Assembly: GCA_020137815.1 (NCBI GenBank)
Contig: CM035354.1
Location: 3,507,342 to 3,571,341, forward strand
Length of the DNA stretch: 64,000 bases
Direction: 5' to 3'
DNA from: Hormiphora californensis
Taxonomy: Eukaryota; Ctenophora; Tentaculata; Cydippida; Pleurobrachiidae
The notes under the pieces are model-generated. The model ran no database searches. It had not been told where the DNA came from and saw only the letters and a list, made by a program, of their open reading frames with translations. Below, piece by piece: positions 11,294-24,884 of the stretch. Within the stretch, counting starts at the first letter, position 1. Each line of letters starts with the position of its first letter. A program made the position numbers and the translations under genes.

Positions 11294-11898
11294 TATTTAC
11301 TCTATATATATATATTTACTCATCTCCAGACTCATTTCTGACTTTCTCTTCAACACCCTTCGTTCGTCACCAGGAAGTCCAATCCTACTCATGATGATAT
11401 TTCACTAGACAGCTCCAGACTGTCACTATAAATCACCATAATAAACACACATGTATGACTGGGAAATTGGGATCTTACGATCCTCAAAAGTGTTGGGTGT
11501 CGGCCGATAGTCTGGCTTTTAGAAATAGAAATCCGGGCGAACTAGACTATTCAGATGGGAAACAAGGAATGCAAATGAGGTCATGATAGGAGAAACAGAA
11601 ATATATTTATGATTACGAGAGAATAATATTATATCCAAGATGATACCTTTGGATATAATGAGACTGTCATCTCCAAGAGGTGCGTATTATATCTTTCTCT
11701 GATGAAGGATTTGAACTCACATACACACGGTATCGATCTCAAATCGCTCTCACACTTCCTCAGTATCTCACTAAATCTTGCTTCTTCACTTCATACAATC
11801 CCACCCCCCCCCCCCCCGACATCTAGGAGGTAGTAAGCATGTAATGTTTGTCTAGCTAGGGATCTTATTTACTGTCCAGGTGAGAGGAGTAAAGAAAT

Positions 11899-11900
<2 letters not shown>

Positions 11901-11946
<46 letters not shown>

Positions 11947-12090
11947 AGAGAGACTGAGAGCGAGAGAGATGAGACGACGAGAGAGAGAGAGGGAAAGAGA
12001 GAGAGAGAGAGAATGAGAGAGGAGAGAGGATGGAGAGGAGAGAGAGAAGAGAGAGATAGAGATGTGAGGAGAGAGAGGAGAGAGAGAGGA

Positions 12091-12140
<50 letters not shown>

Positions 12141-12143
12141 GGG
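11901..12143. repeat. Degenerate (GA)n array
   Basis: Two purer ends (11901-11936, 12098-12140) flank an interrupted middle. It creates two overlapping Ser/Leu frames on the minus strand. Confidence 0.9.
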
Positions 12144-13023
12144 GGTAGAGGGGGAGTGTAAATCTTGAGTGGTAAATCATGCAATTACAGTATAGAGGTG
12201 TGAACTTTATAATTCTAGTTTTACGGCGAGTTTATAAAATATACCGCAACTAAAAATGGGATAGAGGATGTGTGTCCATATATATAATTTTGTATGTACA
12301 AGTTATATTGCTGCCTAGATTTCATAATCTTTCCAGATCGAGAGATATATGATGTACAATATCTCAAGAATCAGTTCTCTCACCAAATCTCTATCTGTCG
12401 GCACCAAGAAAGAATGAAAGATTGAATGTGCTCGTGAGAACTTAATCAATAATGCGGGGACCGTGGTTTACTAAAGGACAGCCATTACTGTATAATATAA
12501 TCAGAGGGGAAAATAAAGTTGTGAATCGTCAAACTGTATAGTCTTGCAGTTTCACGTAGCTATGTAAACCATCGAAACCATGCGTTTTTGGTACACGCAC
12601 ATAATTTATAGTGACAAGTCATAATCGTTCCTCCGGTGTTGTTCAAAAAAATAGCCACGTGGAAAAAAAACTTTCACAAACCTGATATACGTGTTCTTCG
12701 TCTTGGTGGTGTACGAACCATATTGTAGCAGCAGGATCACATCGTGCTAATCATATCTAGAATTACACGAGATGAGAGAGGTCAACACACGTGTAGCTAA
12801 CCAAGTCTACAACTAATCAAGTTGAGATCTACAATTTATCAAGTTGAGTGGTTCTAAACACACTAACTAAGAGCCATTCTAAACAGTAATCAAGCTAACT
12901 AAACTAGGACGTTTCGATCGCATTTCAAGAGGTAACAAGGCGAGCAGAATGTGGTGCAAAGCAACCATGTGTGTTAGAGGGGTGAATACAATAATATGAA
13001 CCTCATCATCGCAGAAAGAGAAA

Positions 13024-13056
13024 ATTAGAGAGAGAGAGAGAGATGGAGAGAGAGAT

Positions 13057-13088
<32 letters not shown>

Positions 13089-13785
13089 AAGAGAGGGGGG
13101 ATAGAGACAATTTAAAAGGTAGACGGTGTGGGGGCCCGGGTGCAAACAAAAGGACACGGGGGGACGCATTACGGGCTAAGTAGGTTGAGGAATGAAAATG
13201 GTACAGGGAAGGAGTAGGATAAGAGAAAGAGAAGAGAATAGAAGGAGGATAGAGGCGAGGAGAGAGAGGGAGAGAGAGAGATAGAAGAGAAGATAGATAG
13301 AGAGAGAGAGAGGAGAGAGAGGAGATGACGAGAGAGAGAGGGAGGAGAGGAGAGATGAGAGAAGAGATTGAGAGAGAGGAGAGAAGAGAGAGAGAGAGAG
13401 GAGAGAGGAGAGAGAGAAAGGGGAGAGAGAGAGAGAGGAGGAGGAGGAGGAGAGGACGAGAGAGAGAGGAGAGAGAGAGATGAGAGAGATTGATGAAGAG
13501 GAGAGAGAGAGAAGAGAGAGCAAGATGGATGAGAGAGACGACGAGAGAGAGAGGAGGCGACGAGAGAGAGAGAGAGTGAACGAGAGAGAGAGAGGAGAGA
13601 GAGAACTGCTAAATAGTATACAGCCAGTGCGACATGACTCTGAAGATGCACTTTGCCGGCAAGAAATAGTGTTCGGAATGAATTTAGTAGAGGACGTGCA
13701 GAGATGGAGGGAGAGAGAGAGAGAGAGAGAGAGCACAGCGAGAGATAGAGAATGATAGAGAGCAGAGAGAGAGAGAGGGGGAGAT
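13024..13785. repeat. Extended degenerate (GA)n tract
   Basis: Interrupted GA blocks at 13024-13096, 13200-13612 and 13705-13785. The 226- and 213-codon minus-strand frames here are wholly repeat-derived. Confidence 0.85.
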
Positions 13786-15159
13786 AGAGTTGAGTATTTA
13801 GAGTGGAGTATAGCCAAACGATGCTGCGCTGCACGTCGTCTGAAGTCAAGACATACGCATGATCAGTAGGAATAGAGAAAATAAAGCAAAGAGGGATAGA
13901 AATGCGAACAAGAGAGAGATAAAGAGAGAGATAAAGAGAGAGAGAGATTAAATGCTGCTGTTAGAAGATCAAGGTACACAATACCGTTACGGTTACTGAG
14001 TAGTACAGTACATGTCGCATGATACTCACTCAACAACTGGGGTATATAATTAGAAGGGGCTTACAAAAGAAAGGGGTCGGAACAGTCAATTAGCGGGAGA
14101 GGGAAGGAGGGAATGATGCATTCATTGTTACCCAAGTTATGTTCCATTCTTCAGTAATTTTAATTCCCATAGATTCAAATATTTCAGAGCCTTCTAGATA
14201 TTAGAATGTTAGAGGTATAATGCAGTGAGAGATATTCTGTCAAGAGAAATATATATTCAGTATATCCCCTTGGTATTGCACCCTGGAGAGAGAGATACAA
14301 TTATGAGATGATTTAATCAGTTGGATCTAGCCTGACCCCCGAGAGATAGGATACCAACAAGAGAGAGAGAGAGAGAGAGATAGAAAGATAGGATACCAAC
14401 AAGAGATAGAGAGATAGGATACCAACAAGAGAGAGAAAGCCTCCCCCCCCCTCCCGGAATATGCAGTGTCGTGTGAGGGTACTCAGGTGTAACGGGTACG
14501 AATACGAATCTCCTGCCCCCCTCCCCAGATCTACTGCGCCCATCCCACAAACTTGCCCAGCTAATGATGGAGGGAGGTCAAATCATGAATCCAAATCTAT
14601 AAGATGTCAAAAAAGAGAGGGGGAATACAATAGAGAGAGATCTCCCAGCGCTGCTACATTTCAGAGAGTGAGAATGAAGCAGCATACCCAACATGGAATG
14701 ATAGGGCAAATATTTTGAAATGCGAGAATGAAAGATGGGAAATGAAAATAATAGCTAGTTATTATGAGAGGACACATAATATATGTCTAGTTACATATAT
14801 TGTGGTGATATTATAGAAAGACAAAACACTTGGGTCCCCATCATATTGCATACAATAGTTACACAGGACTGGGGAGTGTGACGGACAGGAGAAATAGAGG
14901 GGGGGGGTTGACAAATACAGGAAAGTCGGGGACAACGAAAGGAAAGGCTGTGCACACACACTAAAGTTGTAATTAGGGTCAAACAGCTGGGGGGCGGGGA
15001 CACTGTGTGGCCGCTATATGATCATAGACAATGGGGCAGTGAGTGGAAAAAGAGCAGCGAGGGGGCAAGAATGGGGTGGGGAGCACACAGCCGGGGAATA
15101 GAAACAAGGGATATTATATCCCCTGTTTCTATTCCCACTTCTGAAGATGAGGGAATGAG

Positions 15160-15182
15160 GGATAGAGAGAGACAGGGAAAGG

Positions 15183-15215
<33 letters not shown>

Positions 15216-15400
15216 AGAGAGGAGAGAGAGAGAGCAGTGAGAAGCTACGAGGAGAGAGAGAGAGAGAGAGACGTAGAGAGGAGAGAGAGATGAGGGGGGG
15301 GGGGGAAAAGGGGTAGGGATGCAGAGAGAGGGAAAGAGAGGAGAGAGAGAAGAGAGAGAGAGAGTAGAGAGAGAGAGAGCAAGATGCGTGGCTGAGAGAC
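15160..15400. repeat. Degenerate (GA)n array
   Basis: Interrupted GA repeats with one poly-G run near 15294-15304. Confidence 0.85.
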
Positions 15401-16404
15401 TTGAGACTTTTAACTGGACGAAGAGAGAGAGAGGAGAGAAGGAAAGAAAGATACTAGCAAGGTAGATATCGGATAAAGCAAAGACAGATAGGTGCAAAGA
15501 GAGGTGTGCTAGCTAACGATGGAAGTGTAGGTAGCAGCTGGCACACAAATACAGAAGAGAGAGAGAAAGAGGGATACGGAGAGAGAGAGAGACTAGAGAG
15601 ATACAGTGAGAGAGAGAGTGACGGGGAGAGAAAGAGAGAAAAGAAATAGAGGGAGTAGATATATCAAGTTTGAGAAAAAAGACAACTAACGGATTAGAGA
15701 TCTCCGACAAATTTGAGCAAGAAACAGAGGGAGAAACAGAGAGAGACCAAGGGAAGTGTATAGAGGGGGATCAGAGTACGAATCGAGGTGGATTAGATTT
15801 GCACAAATAATGGTTTCACGTGAACGTGAAGAGTAAGAAATATACCTCTCTTACTTAGATCTATCTCACTTCATCTCTCTTATTCAGTAGCTATCTCTCA
15901 TGATCTCTTTCTCTCTCACAAGATCTCTCGCTTCATCTCTTTTCCAGTAGATATCACTATTCTCTCATGATCTCTCTCTTCACTATTGTACATCTCTCTC
16001 TATCTCTATCTCTCTCATCACTCTACATCTGACTCAGCCGATCTCCCCCTCCACTACTTCAGAATCGCTACACGTTAGGCTACAACAGCTCAGCTGAGAG
16101 AGACAAGAAGACTGAAAAGGACGGCACAAAAAGGATAGTGTAGCAGGTCCACACCTATAGCGGTTATTGCAGACAGTGTAGCAAGCATGAGTTGCATGCG
16201 ACCCCCCTCACTTACACTCATGCACAACTGAGGGTAAAAGATGGAGAGATGGAGAGAGAGAGAGATAGAGAGAGGAGACATATTGGTGCACAAAAGATAG
16301 ATGGAGAGTAGGAAGTTGACCGATATTACTAGTTCGCGAAGAACAATGCGCGTTCCCCCTGGTGGGGGCTAATTAACGTGTCAGGAAGACCACCACGACT
16401 CAAA

Positions 16405-16574
16405 CACACACAGGGAGAGGAGAGAGGGAGAGAGAGAGAGAGAGACAGAGAGATGGAGAGAGAGAGAGATGGAGAGAAAGAGGCAGAGATAGAAGGAGAA
16501 ATATAGAGATGAAGGGATAGAGAGAGATAGATAGATAGAGAAAAATAGAGAGGGAGAGAAAGAGAGAGAAATAG

Positions 16575-16618
<44 letters not shown>

Positions 16619-16808
16619 GAAAGAGAGAGAGAGAGAGAAAGAGAGAGATGGAGAGAGAGAGAAATAGAGAGAAAGGGGCAGTACCACTAGAGAAGGGACG
16701 ATGGAGGTCACATGTTCAACACTACCCAATGGAGGGCCCCTTCCACCGCTCACAAGATAATTCATCAAGCAGGGATTGCATGCAGCGGAGAAATAAGTGA
16801 GAGAGAGA

Positions 16809-16862
<54 letters not shown>

Positions 16863-16868
16863 AGAGAG
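16405..16868. repeat. (GA)n arrays, two blocks
   Basis: Degenerate block 16405-16673, then a purer block 16799-16868, separated by 125 bp of unique sequence. Confidence 0.85.
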
Positions 16869-17127
16869 AAGATAGAGGTCTCCACATGTAAAAATGAGTA
16901 ATGGACTAAATCAGGGAGGGAGGGTGTGAAGGCTTGTCGGGATAGGTTAACAGAACTAACGGACCGAAAAGACTGGACGATGATTCAAAAGAATTCGAGG
17001 TGCAGTAGACGACAAAGGTCAGGGAGGGGGGAGCGCTTAAAATAAAGATGAGAGAGATGTTGGGGATCAGGAAAACAATGTGCTAATATTATATTCTGTC
17101 ATGGTGAGACAACTTCAGAGGGTGAGG

Positions 17128-17128
17128 T

Positions 17129-17160
<32 letters not shown>

Positions 17161-17313
17161 AGAGAGATGATAAGAGAGAGAGAGAGAGAGAGAGCGAGAG
17201 GGAAGGGAGAGAGAGAGAGAGAGAGGGAGAGACGAGAATGAGACGAGAGAGAAGTTGAGAGAGATGAGAGAAGAGAGAAGAGAGGTGAGAGAGAGAGAGA
17301 GAGGAGGAGTGAG

Positions 17314-17370
<57 letters not shown>

Positions 17371-17470
17371 TAGAAGACGAGGGATGAGAGAGAGAGAGAG
17401 CGAGAGAGAGAGATAGAGAGAGAGAGAGGACAGAGAGAGGATGACCGAGTGACGAGAGAGAGAGAGAAGG
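17128..17470. repeat. Degenerate (GA)n array
   Basis: About 340 bp of GA repeats that yield two overlapping Ser/Leu minus-strand frames, neither of them a gene. Confidence 0.85.
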
Positions 17471-19225
17471 GATATTGGGATAAAGAACAACATGGCAAAT
17501 GATTGAGGTAAAGAAGACATCTCACGTATTTGATATTTCTCTGACACTTCTCCATTGATCTCTCTCTCTCTCTCTCCCTCCCTATCTCTATCTGTCTCAC
17601 TCTAGCTCTCTCTCACTCTCTCTCCGTCTCACAGATCCATCTTCAGCCCACCTCCGCCACAAGAAGAATAGAGAGAGGGGTGGATGGACATATATTATAT
17701 GTGGAGGGAGTATAGTAATAATGCGGTTAGCCGACGGGTTAAGTATATGGGGAATCCTTCCTCTCCTACTACTGCTTGCCTACGGTGTGTCTCGTGGCGG
17801 GCACCAATGATTCCGAGAAGAAGGGAGGGAGGGAGGGAGAGAGAGAGAGAGAGAGATGAGAGATAATGATGAGTGAGAGAAGGAGAGAGGAGAGAGAGAG
17901 AGAGAGGAGAGAGGGGGTGGTGAGAGCAATCATTGTCAGACAGAGTAATAAACGCTGAATGGCCGTCACCCTAGACTACCCGAAAACCACTTGCTTCGAG
18001 AAGAGAGCGTGAAGGGAGAGAGAGAGATCGTAAATGCTGAGAGAGAGGGAGGGAGGGAGAGAGAGGGCTATAGAGTAAACGGATGCATTGCCATTATTGC
18101 TGCTGCAGCAGTGGAAGCTCCAGTTAACCACTTTCCATGGACATCCTCTCACCACCAAAAGAAGGTTGATTCCATGCTTGACATCCCCCACCAATCCCGT
18201 GCTTGTTTTCTGATCACGTGACAGACACCAGCCAATAGGAAGGGAGAGAGGAACAGCCAATGAGAGATGGCTAATTAGGATGGGTTTCAATAGTATCAAG
18301 ATATCATTAACGCACTTTGGAAACACCTGTGGATGGGGCTGTTGTAGTGCCACCTAGATCTACACAAAACACGCCCTAAAATCATGACGATAGAGGGAGG
18401 GATAGAGGGAGGGGAAATGGATACAATAGGGAGAGAGAGATCTCATTACCCTCTTTTTACTCAACTAAAACTGCAACACCTATTTCACGTGGCCGTATTA
18501 CACAAAACCCAATCAATCTTCTTCTGAATGGGCCACCACGGAAGAAACACGACCCTTGTTTGTTATTAACAAACACTGAGTTATGGCAAATATATGATGT
18601 CTACAGCTGACATTTCCCACGAAACATAGTTTAAACAGCAGACAGCTGACAGAAGGGGACAAAAAGTTATGTCTAATCAAAACTGCACCGTCTGCTAATC
18701 AAGTAAAAAACGTAGGAAAATAAAAATATCTGCACACAGTATTTAATAATCTGGCCGAGCGGCCCTGAGAGAGATTTGAGGAGAAATATTGCAGACTAGC
18801 CGGCTCTGAAAGTTATGAAACATGACTAGAAAGACAAAGAGAGAGAAATGAGGGGGGCGAGATAAGGTATGTGATTGTGTGTAATTTTATGTGGGAATTA
18901 ACACTCTAAAGTTTCAACCGCCTACCACAACAGCAGCAACTGGATCAATGGGGTCGCACCCTGCTCCCCCCATTACCACACCACTTCCACCCAGGTACAT
19001 TTGTCTGATGACTAGGCATTAAATAGTTCTTAGGAAATCAGAGTAATTCAGAATGAGTGACTTGAGATAGAGAGAAATGTAAAAAAGCGAATCTTTGTGC
19101 TGGGGTGGGGTGAAGACTGAAGAGAAGGGCCATTCTCTCACAGCATATATTTCAAACCACGTTTGACAGCGTAACTGTATGAGAAGCAATTGAAAGCAGA
19201 AAGGCCGAGAGTGACCACGTTTCAA

Positions 19226-19373
19226 AAGATGGAGAGGCTAGAGAGAGGGCGAGAGAGGGCGAGAGAGAGAGAGAGAGACGAGAGCGAGAGAGAGAGGAGA
19301 GGAGAGAGAGAGAGAGACGAGGAGAGAGAGAGACGAGGAGGAGAGATGAGGAGCGAGAGAGGAGAGAGATGAC

Positions 19374-19406
<33 letters not shown>

Positions 19407-19412
19407 TGAGAC

Positions 19413-19457
<45 letters not shown>
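19226..19457. repeat. (GA)n array
   Basis: Interrupted GA repeats that become pure towards 19420-19457. Confidence 0.9.
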
Positions 19458-19459
<2 letters not shown>

Positions 19460-20329
19460 GATTGAAATGGTGCTGATGATGGTGGTGACTGGTACACTGG
19501 TAAACACGGCTCCAAGCACCCGACATCGTGTAATATACATGAGGGCCCCTGTTGTGATTGAATTGGGGGCAGCAGGGGGGACATGCAATGAAAATCAGCA
19601 TCCATCCTCTCCGGAGCTCCATCTCTTTCTCTTTCTCTCTCCCTCTCTCATTCTCCCTCCCGATTTCTCGATCTCCCTGGTAAATTGCGAAACGGAAATG
19701 GGATGTCCTATCTAGAAAAAACTAAAAAATATCAATAGTAATAGTTTGTGTTCTGACGAGAGGAAAGGCGGGTGGAATTCAAGAATGCCTAGAACAAATT
19801 TGCTCTATGTTGTAAAGTTCATACTAATTGGTGGTCTATCATGTGAAATGAAAACTCTTCGGGAACAGATACTTTATATAGGGTTGTCAAAGATACCGAG
19901 TCAGTTTTAATGAGGTGTCAATAAAGGGAGGGTATCCTAAACATGTACTCAGCACACACATACCTGATACAGATGTTCCTGGAAGTGTCCGGGTTATTTT
20001 CTTCGAATTGCAAAACAACACTTTCTACTACTTCATACACTATTTCGGGAGGGGAAAATGTTAACAAACTAAACGAGTAATACCTCAAAAAAGTGGATGT
20101 TTTATAAAGAGACGCATATGTTAAGAACACTCTTTATGGTATACTCATTATAACAAAAAGTATGTGCTCGTTCTCTATCTCTCTCTCTCCATCTGTGAAT
20201 TTTACTTGGAGGGGGGGGGGGGTTGTGAGGGATGATAGACACCGGAAGTTGAGCCAGACAAGGGGCTTGTGTGTGGTATAATAAGACACGTTTATTATGC
20301 GAGGGAGAGTTCCTGTATGCGAAATAGGG

Positions 20330-20456
<127 letters not shown>

Positions 20457-20614
20457 GGACGATGCCGTGTGGTAAGTCAAGGGTCCCACCTTTTCCGACA
20501 ACTTGACCCTCAAGAAGGAACGAGGACGAGAGGGAGACGAGAGGCAAGAGAGGAATCTCTTCCTCAATTTCATAAAAGTCGCAGAAACACGCACATATTG
20601 AGAGTGTGGAAGGG

Positions 20615-21310
20615 GGCAGAAAACGGGAAGCTTTCAGGGGAGACACCCTAGGGAGATAAGGCAGGTAATTAGGAAAAATGGAGAGAGAGAGAGAGGAAGA
20701 GAAGAGAGAGTGAGAGAGAGAAAGAGATGAGAGAGAGGGATAGAGCAGACAAGGGAAGAGGAGTGTGACGACGTTAGAGGTATGCGAAGTAAAGAGGAGA
20801 GAAAGAGAGAGAAGCGACAGAGAGAAATAGAAAGACATAGAAAGACAGTGAGAGAGGGGAGGAAGAGAGGAAGAGTAGAGAGAAAGGGGACATGCCGTTT
20901 GGGAAAGAAGGACATCCCCTTTCTCTCATTTACCTAAAGAGAAAGGTAACGAGAGGAGAGGGAGGGCACCAAGAGGACACATTATACTTAGAAGCGTGGT
21001 GTATCAGGGGGCCTCAGGAACTAAACGGGAAGCATTTTCAGGGGAGACACACCCCTTTTCTTTTGGTGCAATATAAACGGGCAGGTAATTAGGAATAAAT
21101 ATGCGCGAGAGAGAGAGAGAAAGAGAGAGTGAGAGAGAGAAAGTAGATAGATAGAGAGGGGTATAGAGCAGACAAAGGGGGAAGTAGGATGTGTGCAGCA
21201 CCTGTCTAGAGGTATGCGATTATTCAACAAGGCAGGCAGAGAAAGAAAGAGAGAAAAGGACAGAGAGAAACTAGAAAGATAGAGTTAGAAAGAAAGTGAG
21301 AGAGGGGGAG
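20615..21310. repeat. Diverged tandem duplication, about 400-bp unit
   Basis: The order AAACGGGAAGC, TTTCAGGGGAGACAC, GGCAGGTAATTAGGAA, a GA block, ATAGAGCAGACAA and AGAGGTATGCGA at 20618-20790 recurs at 21025-21220 with indels. This looks like an old segmental tandem duplication with repeat expansion inside each copy. Confidence 0.6.
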
Positions 21311-22427
21311 GAATAGCCAATAAAATATGCCTGCAACGAGTAATAAGCAAAACTATTAGACAGGGTGACTCCAGCTAACATATGCACAGAATAGTACCCG
21401 AACCAGAAATTTATTGATTTGCCGGCTGGTATCAGTCAGCCCTTTTGTTTTTTAACATAACTGGTCAGAGGAAGATAGTCAAAACAGATAAGCATTGTTT
21501 AAAGCAGGAACAGCTGTCGATATACCATCTGCTAATACGTCATGATGATAGTCTGAGAGGGTTTTTCCAAGTACCAAAATGACAGCCGGTGGAATCAGAT
21601 CGGAACTGTATTTTTGTTACGGGGGAGGGAGGGGTGGGATGTATCTTTCAGCGGGTATGGGTAGGGGGTTAGCGGGTATGGGTAGGGTTTTATTTAGCTT
21701 GCTTGACCCTGTTTGCAGCTGTTGAGGGGAAGATCTGGCCGAGATCAGGGTGGCTGCTGCATCTGTTATTGTTGCGCGCGCGGTGAGAGAGTTCTTGCGC
21801 GGCGCACACGAGGTTAAGAGGACCAGAGTTGCGGTACGGCGCCCTCCGTCCTCCACTGACCAGGATTGTGACCGGCACTCTGCTCCAGGGGGCTCGCCCG
21901 AACATGCCCCACTGTACCACTGCACCACAACTGACAAGTGGGTACGGATAGGAGCCGGAGGGACGGCAATTCTGACACATGTGTGTGTGTACTCGTTCAT
22001 CTCGGCATGACATGGCTAGGAAGAGTAGTAGCTGGGATTAGGTACGATGGGGAAGAAGTATTAGCTTGGAATGTGTAAGTTAATATGTGAAGATAAGAAC
22101 TGGGCGATAGCGGGGGAGAAATAAGTTGTAATCAGTGATTCAACACCAGCTAGGAGAGTGGGGAGCGAGGGAATTTATACATAAAACTCTGTGGAGAAAA
22201 GATATAAACAGAAAATATACATTTGTACAAAGATTTACAAGATTTTGTAACAGAAAAAAAGTAACCCTAGTTAAGAAAGGTATGAACTATAAAATAAAGG
22301 GTGTTAAAAATATATCTGCCCATGCGTTCTCACGCTTTCTGAACATCTGCCACACTCTATAAAATTGAAATTTGAGTCGCACGAGTTTCCAAACACACAG
22401 TCCCCTCCTCCCTATGTTGTGTCTACA

Positions 22428-24884
22428 TCAGGGCAGCCGTTTTAATATCGCTGCTACAAGCAACTCCCTCATAAAATCAGATGTATCCATGGTATCCGAG
22501 TGGTTCTGATTCCATTTCCCCCAGCAAACCTCCTCTCGGACAAAAAACCGTCTGTAGAGGGGATCAACCACCCGCACAGAGCTGGCCAGCTGGTCCCTAT
22601 AAACCCCAAAGGTTTGTCCCTTTTCTGGAGTTCTAATTGAAAACATTAAGCCCTGTTTTGAGTTAGTTCCGGTAACCAAGACTCCACCACCCCAAACCAC
22701 GCATCTCATGCCATCACCCCACACCGCGTTAACACTTTTATCTGAGAAAACCTGGGTTCTCTCACTCACATCGGGATTATTTTGCCCAACTCCGGCCCTA
22801 ACAATGGCAGAGGTAGCCATGGAAACCAGGGATAGAGTTCTACCAATCCTAAGGAGCAGATAGTGCGATCTAGAGAAGTGGTGGGGTGGGGTGAGACACA
22901 TTGAAAACACCCCATTTTGTGGTGTTGTTGAAAGTGAAGCTGCTTGTTCTGGATTCAGGAACACTCTGACTTTGTTCTGGGTAAAGGTGAGATCTTGAGT
23001 TCGTATGGAGATTAGTGAGAGATAGGGTTGGGTTGAGTAGAGAGGATCTGCAAAGAGATAACAAAAGACAGCAAGATCACCCCCGGGAGATACAGCAACA
23101 CCCAGTAGCCTAGTTGGAGGTGTCCACTTTGGTTTAAACATCCGATACTTCGCTGAAAAGAGAGAGTCTCCTATTGTTTTTCTGATCACCACAATCCCAT
23201 CCACTTCAACTTCCCCCACGTCAGAACTGACAAAAGTGCTCTCCACAAGCCCACTCTCCGTGTTTACCCGCCTACTAATGGGCTTACTACCTAGACCAAG
23301 CTGAGAAATCTTCTCCTCAGTTGTGCGTGCAGCACCCACCACCTCCTGTCTTGTCTTAGCGTTCTTGACGTCAAAGTATTCTGTAGCACCCTTTACGAGC
23401 CGTGTGTACTGTAGATCTGCACCACTGACCACTGTCCGGAGGGGAATCACATACCCAAAAGCATCAAAACACCCCTCGATGTACTCCCATTCGATTATAA
23501 CTGAGTCAGCGATACTAAGAAACGACACCTCATCCCGGACCACTATATCAGTAATTGGGGAGGTGTGACCTTTACAAACATCAACTACTAACGATCCATC
23601 CGCTGTCTTGTTCCGGGGTATTGGATACTCAGAAGAAGGAAAGTCCGGATCAGAACCCGTCCTGAGAACTCGTAGAATAACATTCTCCTCACAGGACACA
23701 TAGAACAAACACTGATCATTGAGGGATGTGTAGATTGGGACAGGAACAGCCCAAAGTGGTCTATAGACCTTCCCTTTTTGAGGCCCTTTCTCCACAGTAA
23801 CCTCCCCAAAACTCCACTCCTTGTTCAAATTCTTGCCAGTTAGGGACCAAGAAGAGATGAGAGAGTTGTTAGAGGAGAGAATGACATCCTCTTTGCCATA
23901 CCAAGACAGGTAGGTGGCCCCCTCTCCGGCCACCCCTGCAGCCTGTTTGTGGGGCACTCCCGTGTGAAATATGTGAATGGATTGCTTGGTTGCCATGGCA
24001 ACATATAGCAGAGATGGGGAAATGGCAGAGTGGAGGACGGGAGAGGTTACAGGAAGATTCACAGGAGTGGAGGAGAGATGTTTCCAGAGCCCAACCTCGC
24101 CCTCACAGAACCTATCAAACAGGGGTGGGTGGTAGAGGGGCTCTAAACTGCGGACATCAAAATGCATCGCTGCAGAAATAACATCTGCATCTGCGTTAGT
24201 ATCCTCACGATCTATTTCTTGGACCTCCTCCAAACCTTCAATATCGATCAGACTGAGTTGTAATCGGTGTCTGTAAACCACTTCTTTTCTTTTTGCCCTA
24301 TCCAGACACAAATCACTAAGGAGATTCTTAGCAACCTCGAAAATCTGGCTGTCCCCCTCCCGCTCACAAACCCTTAGAACAGACTGCAGGACCCAATTAG
24401 AGGCAAATGATTCAGCGACATTGACATCCCCGATACACTGTTTCACAATCACTTTCATCTCCCGAGATAGAGTTTCACCCCAGACTTGCTCGAACAGATG
24501 ACCCACTACCTGCTGCTTGAGGGTCTGAGAAAGGAAGTTTCTAACTAGGACATCGTAGTCTTTTGAGAGAGTATCATAGAATGCGATCCGTTCTCGGGCG
24601 GGTCGTGACACCTCAACCTCTCTCACCGCATCATAAACGAGGGAGGTGACAATGTTATTTATCCAGGGGTATTCTAACTTTTTAGCCCGTTCCACGGGTG
24701 GTGGAGTGGGTGGCTGAGCTGAGACGAGATAGGGTTTGAGGAGTAGCCGTTTAGAGAGTTTCTTGTGCCGATCAATCAGTTTCATTCGCTGGGTCATGAG
24801 GTTTTCTCGCTGTTCTCTAAGTTCGTCCATTGTGTATCGGCAGTGTTCTGAATACAAATCATGATCTTTCACGGCCGATATCAT
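22428..24884 (-). CDS. Large intronless beta-propeller/helical protein, 818 aa
   Basis: A single uninterrupted 818-codon frame. The first ATG lies 5' to a charged segment (residues 1-60), then a predicted helical region (about 70-230) with a WD-protein-like start, then a long beta-rich region (about 265-800). The latter holds WD-like repeats such as KGHTSPITDIVV ending in IIEWEY. Absence of introns contrasts with every other host gene here, so it may be a retrocopy that stayed intact or a natural single-exon gene. I do not recognise the family firmly; an axonemal or cytoplasmic WD-repeat protein is the best guess. It is neither repeat-derived nor retroelement-like. A CCAAT pair lies 140-240 bp upstream. 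Confidence 0.75.
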   Translation of the reverse strand: MISAVKDHDLYSEHCRYTMDELREQRENLMTQRMKLIDRHKKLSKRLLLKPYLVSAQPPTPPPVERAKKLEYPWINNIVTSLVYDAVREVEVSRPARERIAFYDTLSKDYDVLVRNFLSQTLKQQVVGHLFEQVWGETLSREMKVIVKQCIGDVNVAESFASNWVLQSVLRVCEREGDSQIFEVAKNLLSDLCLDRAKRKEVVYRHRLQLSLIDIEGLEEVQEIDREDTNADADVISAAMHFDVRSLEPLYHPPLFDRFCEGEVGLWKHLSSTPVNLPVTSPVLHSAISPSLLYVAMATKQSIHIFHTGVPHKQAAGVAGEGATYLSWYGKEDVILSSNNSLISSWSLTGKNLNKEWSFGEVTVEKGPQKGKVYRPLWAVPVPIYTSLNDQCLFYVSCEENVILRVLRTGSDPDFPSSEYPIPRNKTADGSLVVDVCKGHTSPITDIVVRDEVSFLSIADSVIIEWEYIEGCFDAFGYVIPLRTVVSGADLQYTRLVKGATEYFDVKNAKTRQEVVGAARTTEEKISQLGLGSKPISRRVNTESGLVESTFVSSDVGEVEVDGIVVIRKTIGDSLFSAKYRMFKPKWTPPTRLLGVAVSPGGDLAVFCYLFADPLYSTQPYLSLISIRTQDLTFTQNKVRVFLNPEQAASLSTTPQNGVFSMCLTPPHHFSRSHYLLLRIGRTLSLVSMATSAIVRAGVGQNNPDVSERTQVFSDKSVNAVWGDGMRCVVWGGGVLVTGTNSKQGLMFSIRTPEKGQTFGVYRDQLASSVRVVDPLYRRFFVREEVCWGKWNQNHSDTMDTSDFMRELLVAAILKRLP

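Noticed and set aside
23988-24001. GTTGCCATGGCAAC, a perfect X-box
   Set aside because: It lies inside the coding sequence of the 818-aa protein (VAMATK), so it is more likely codon-driven coincidence.
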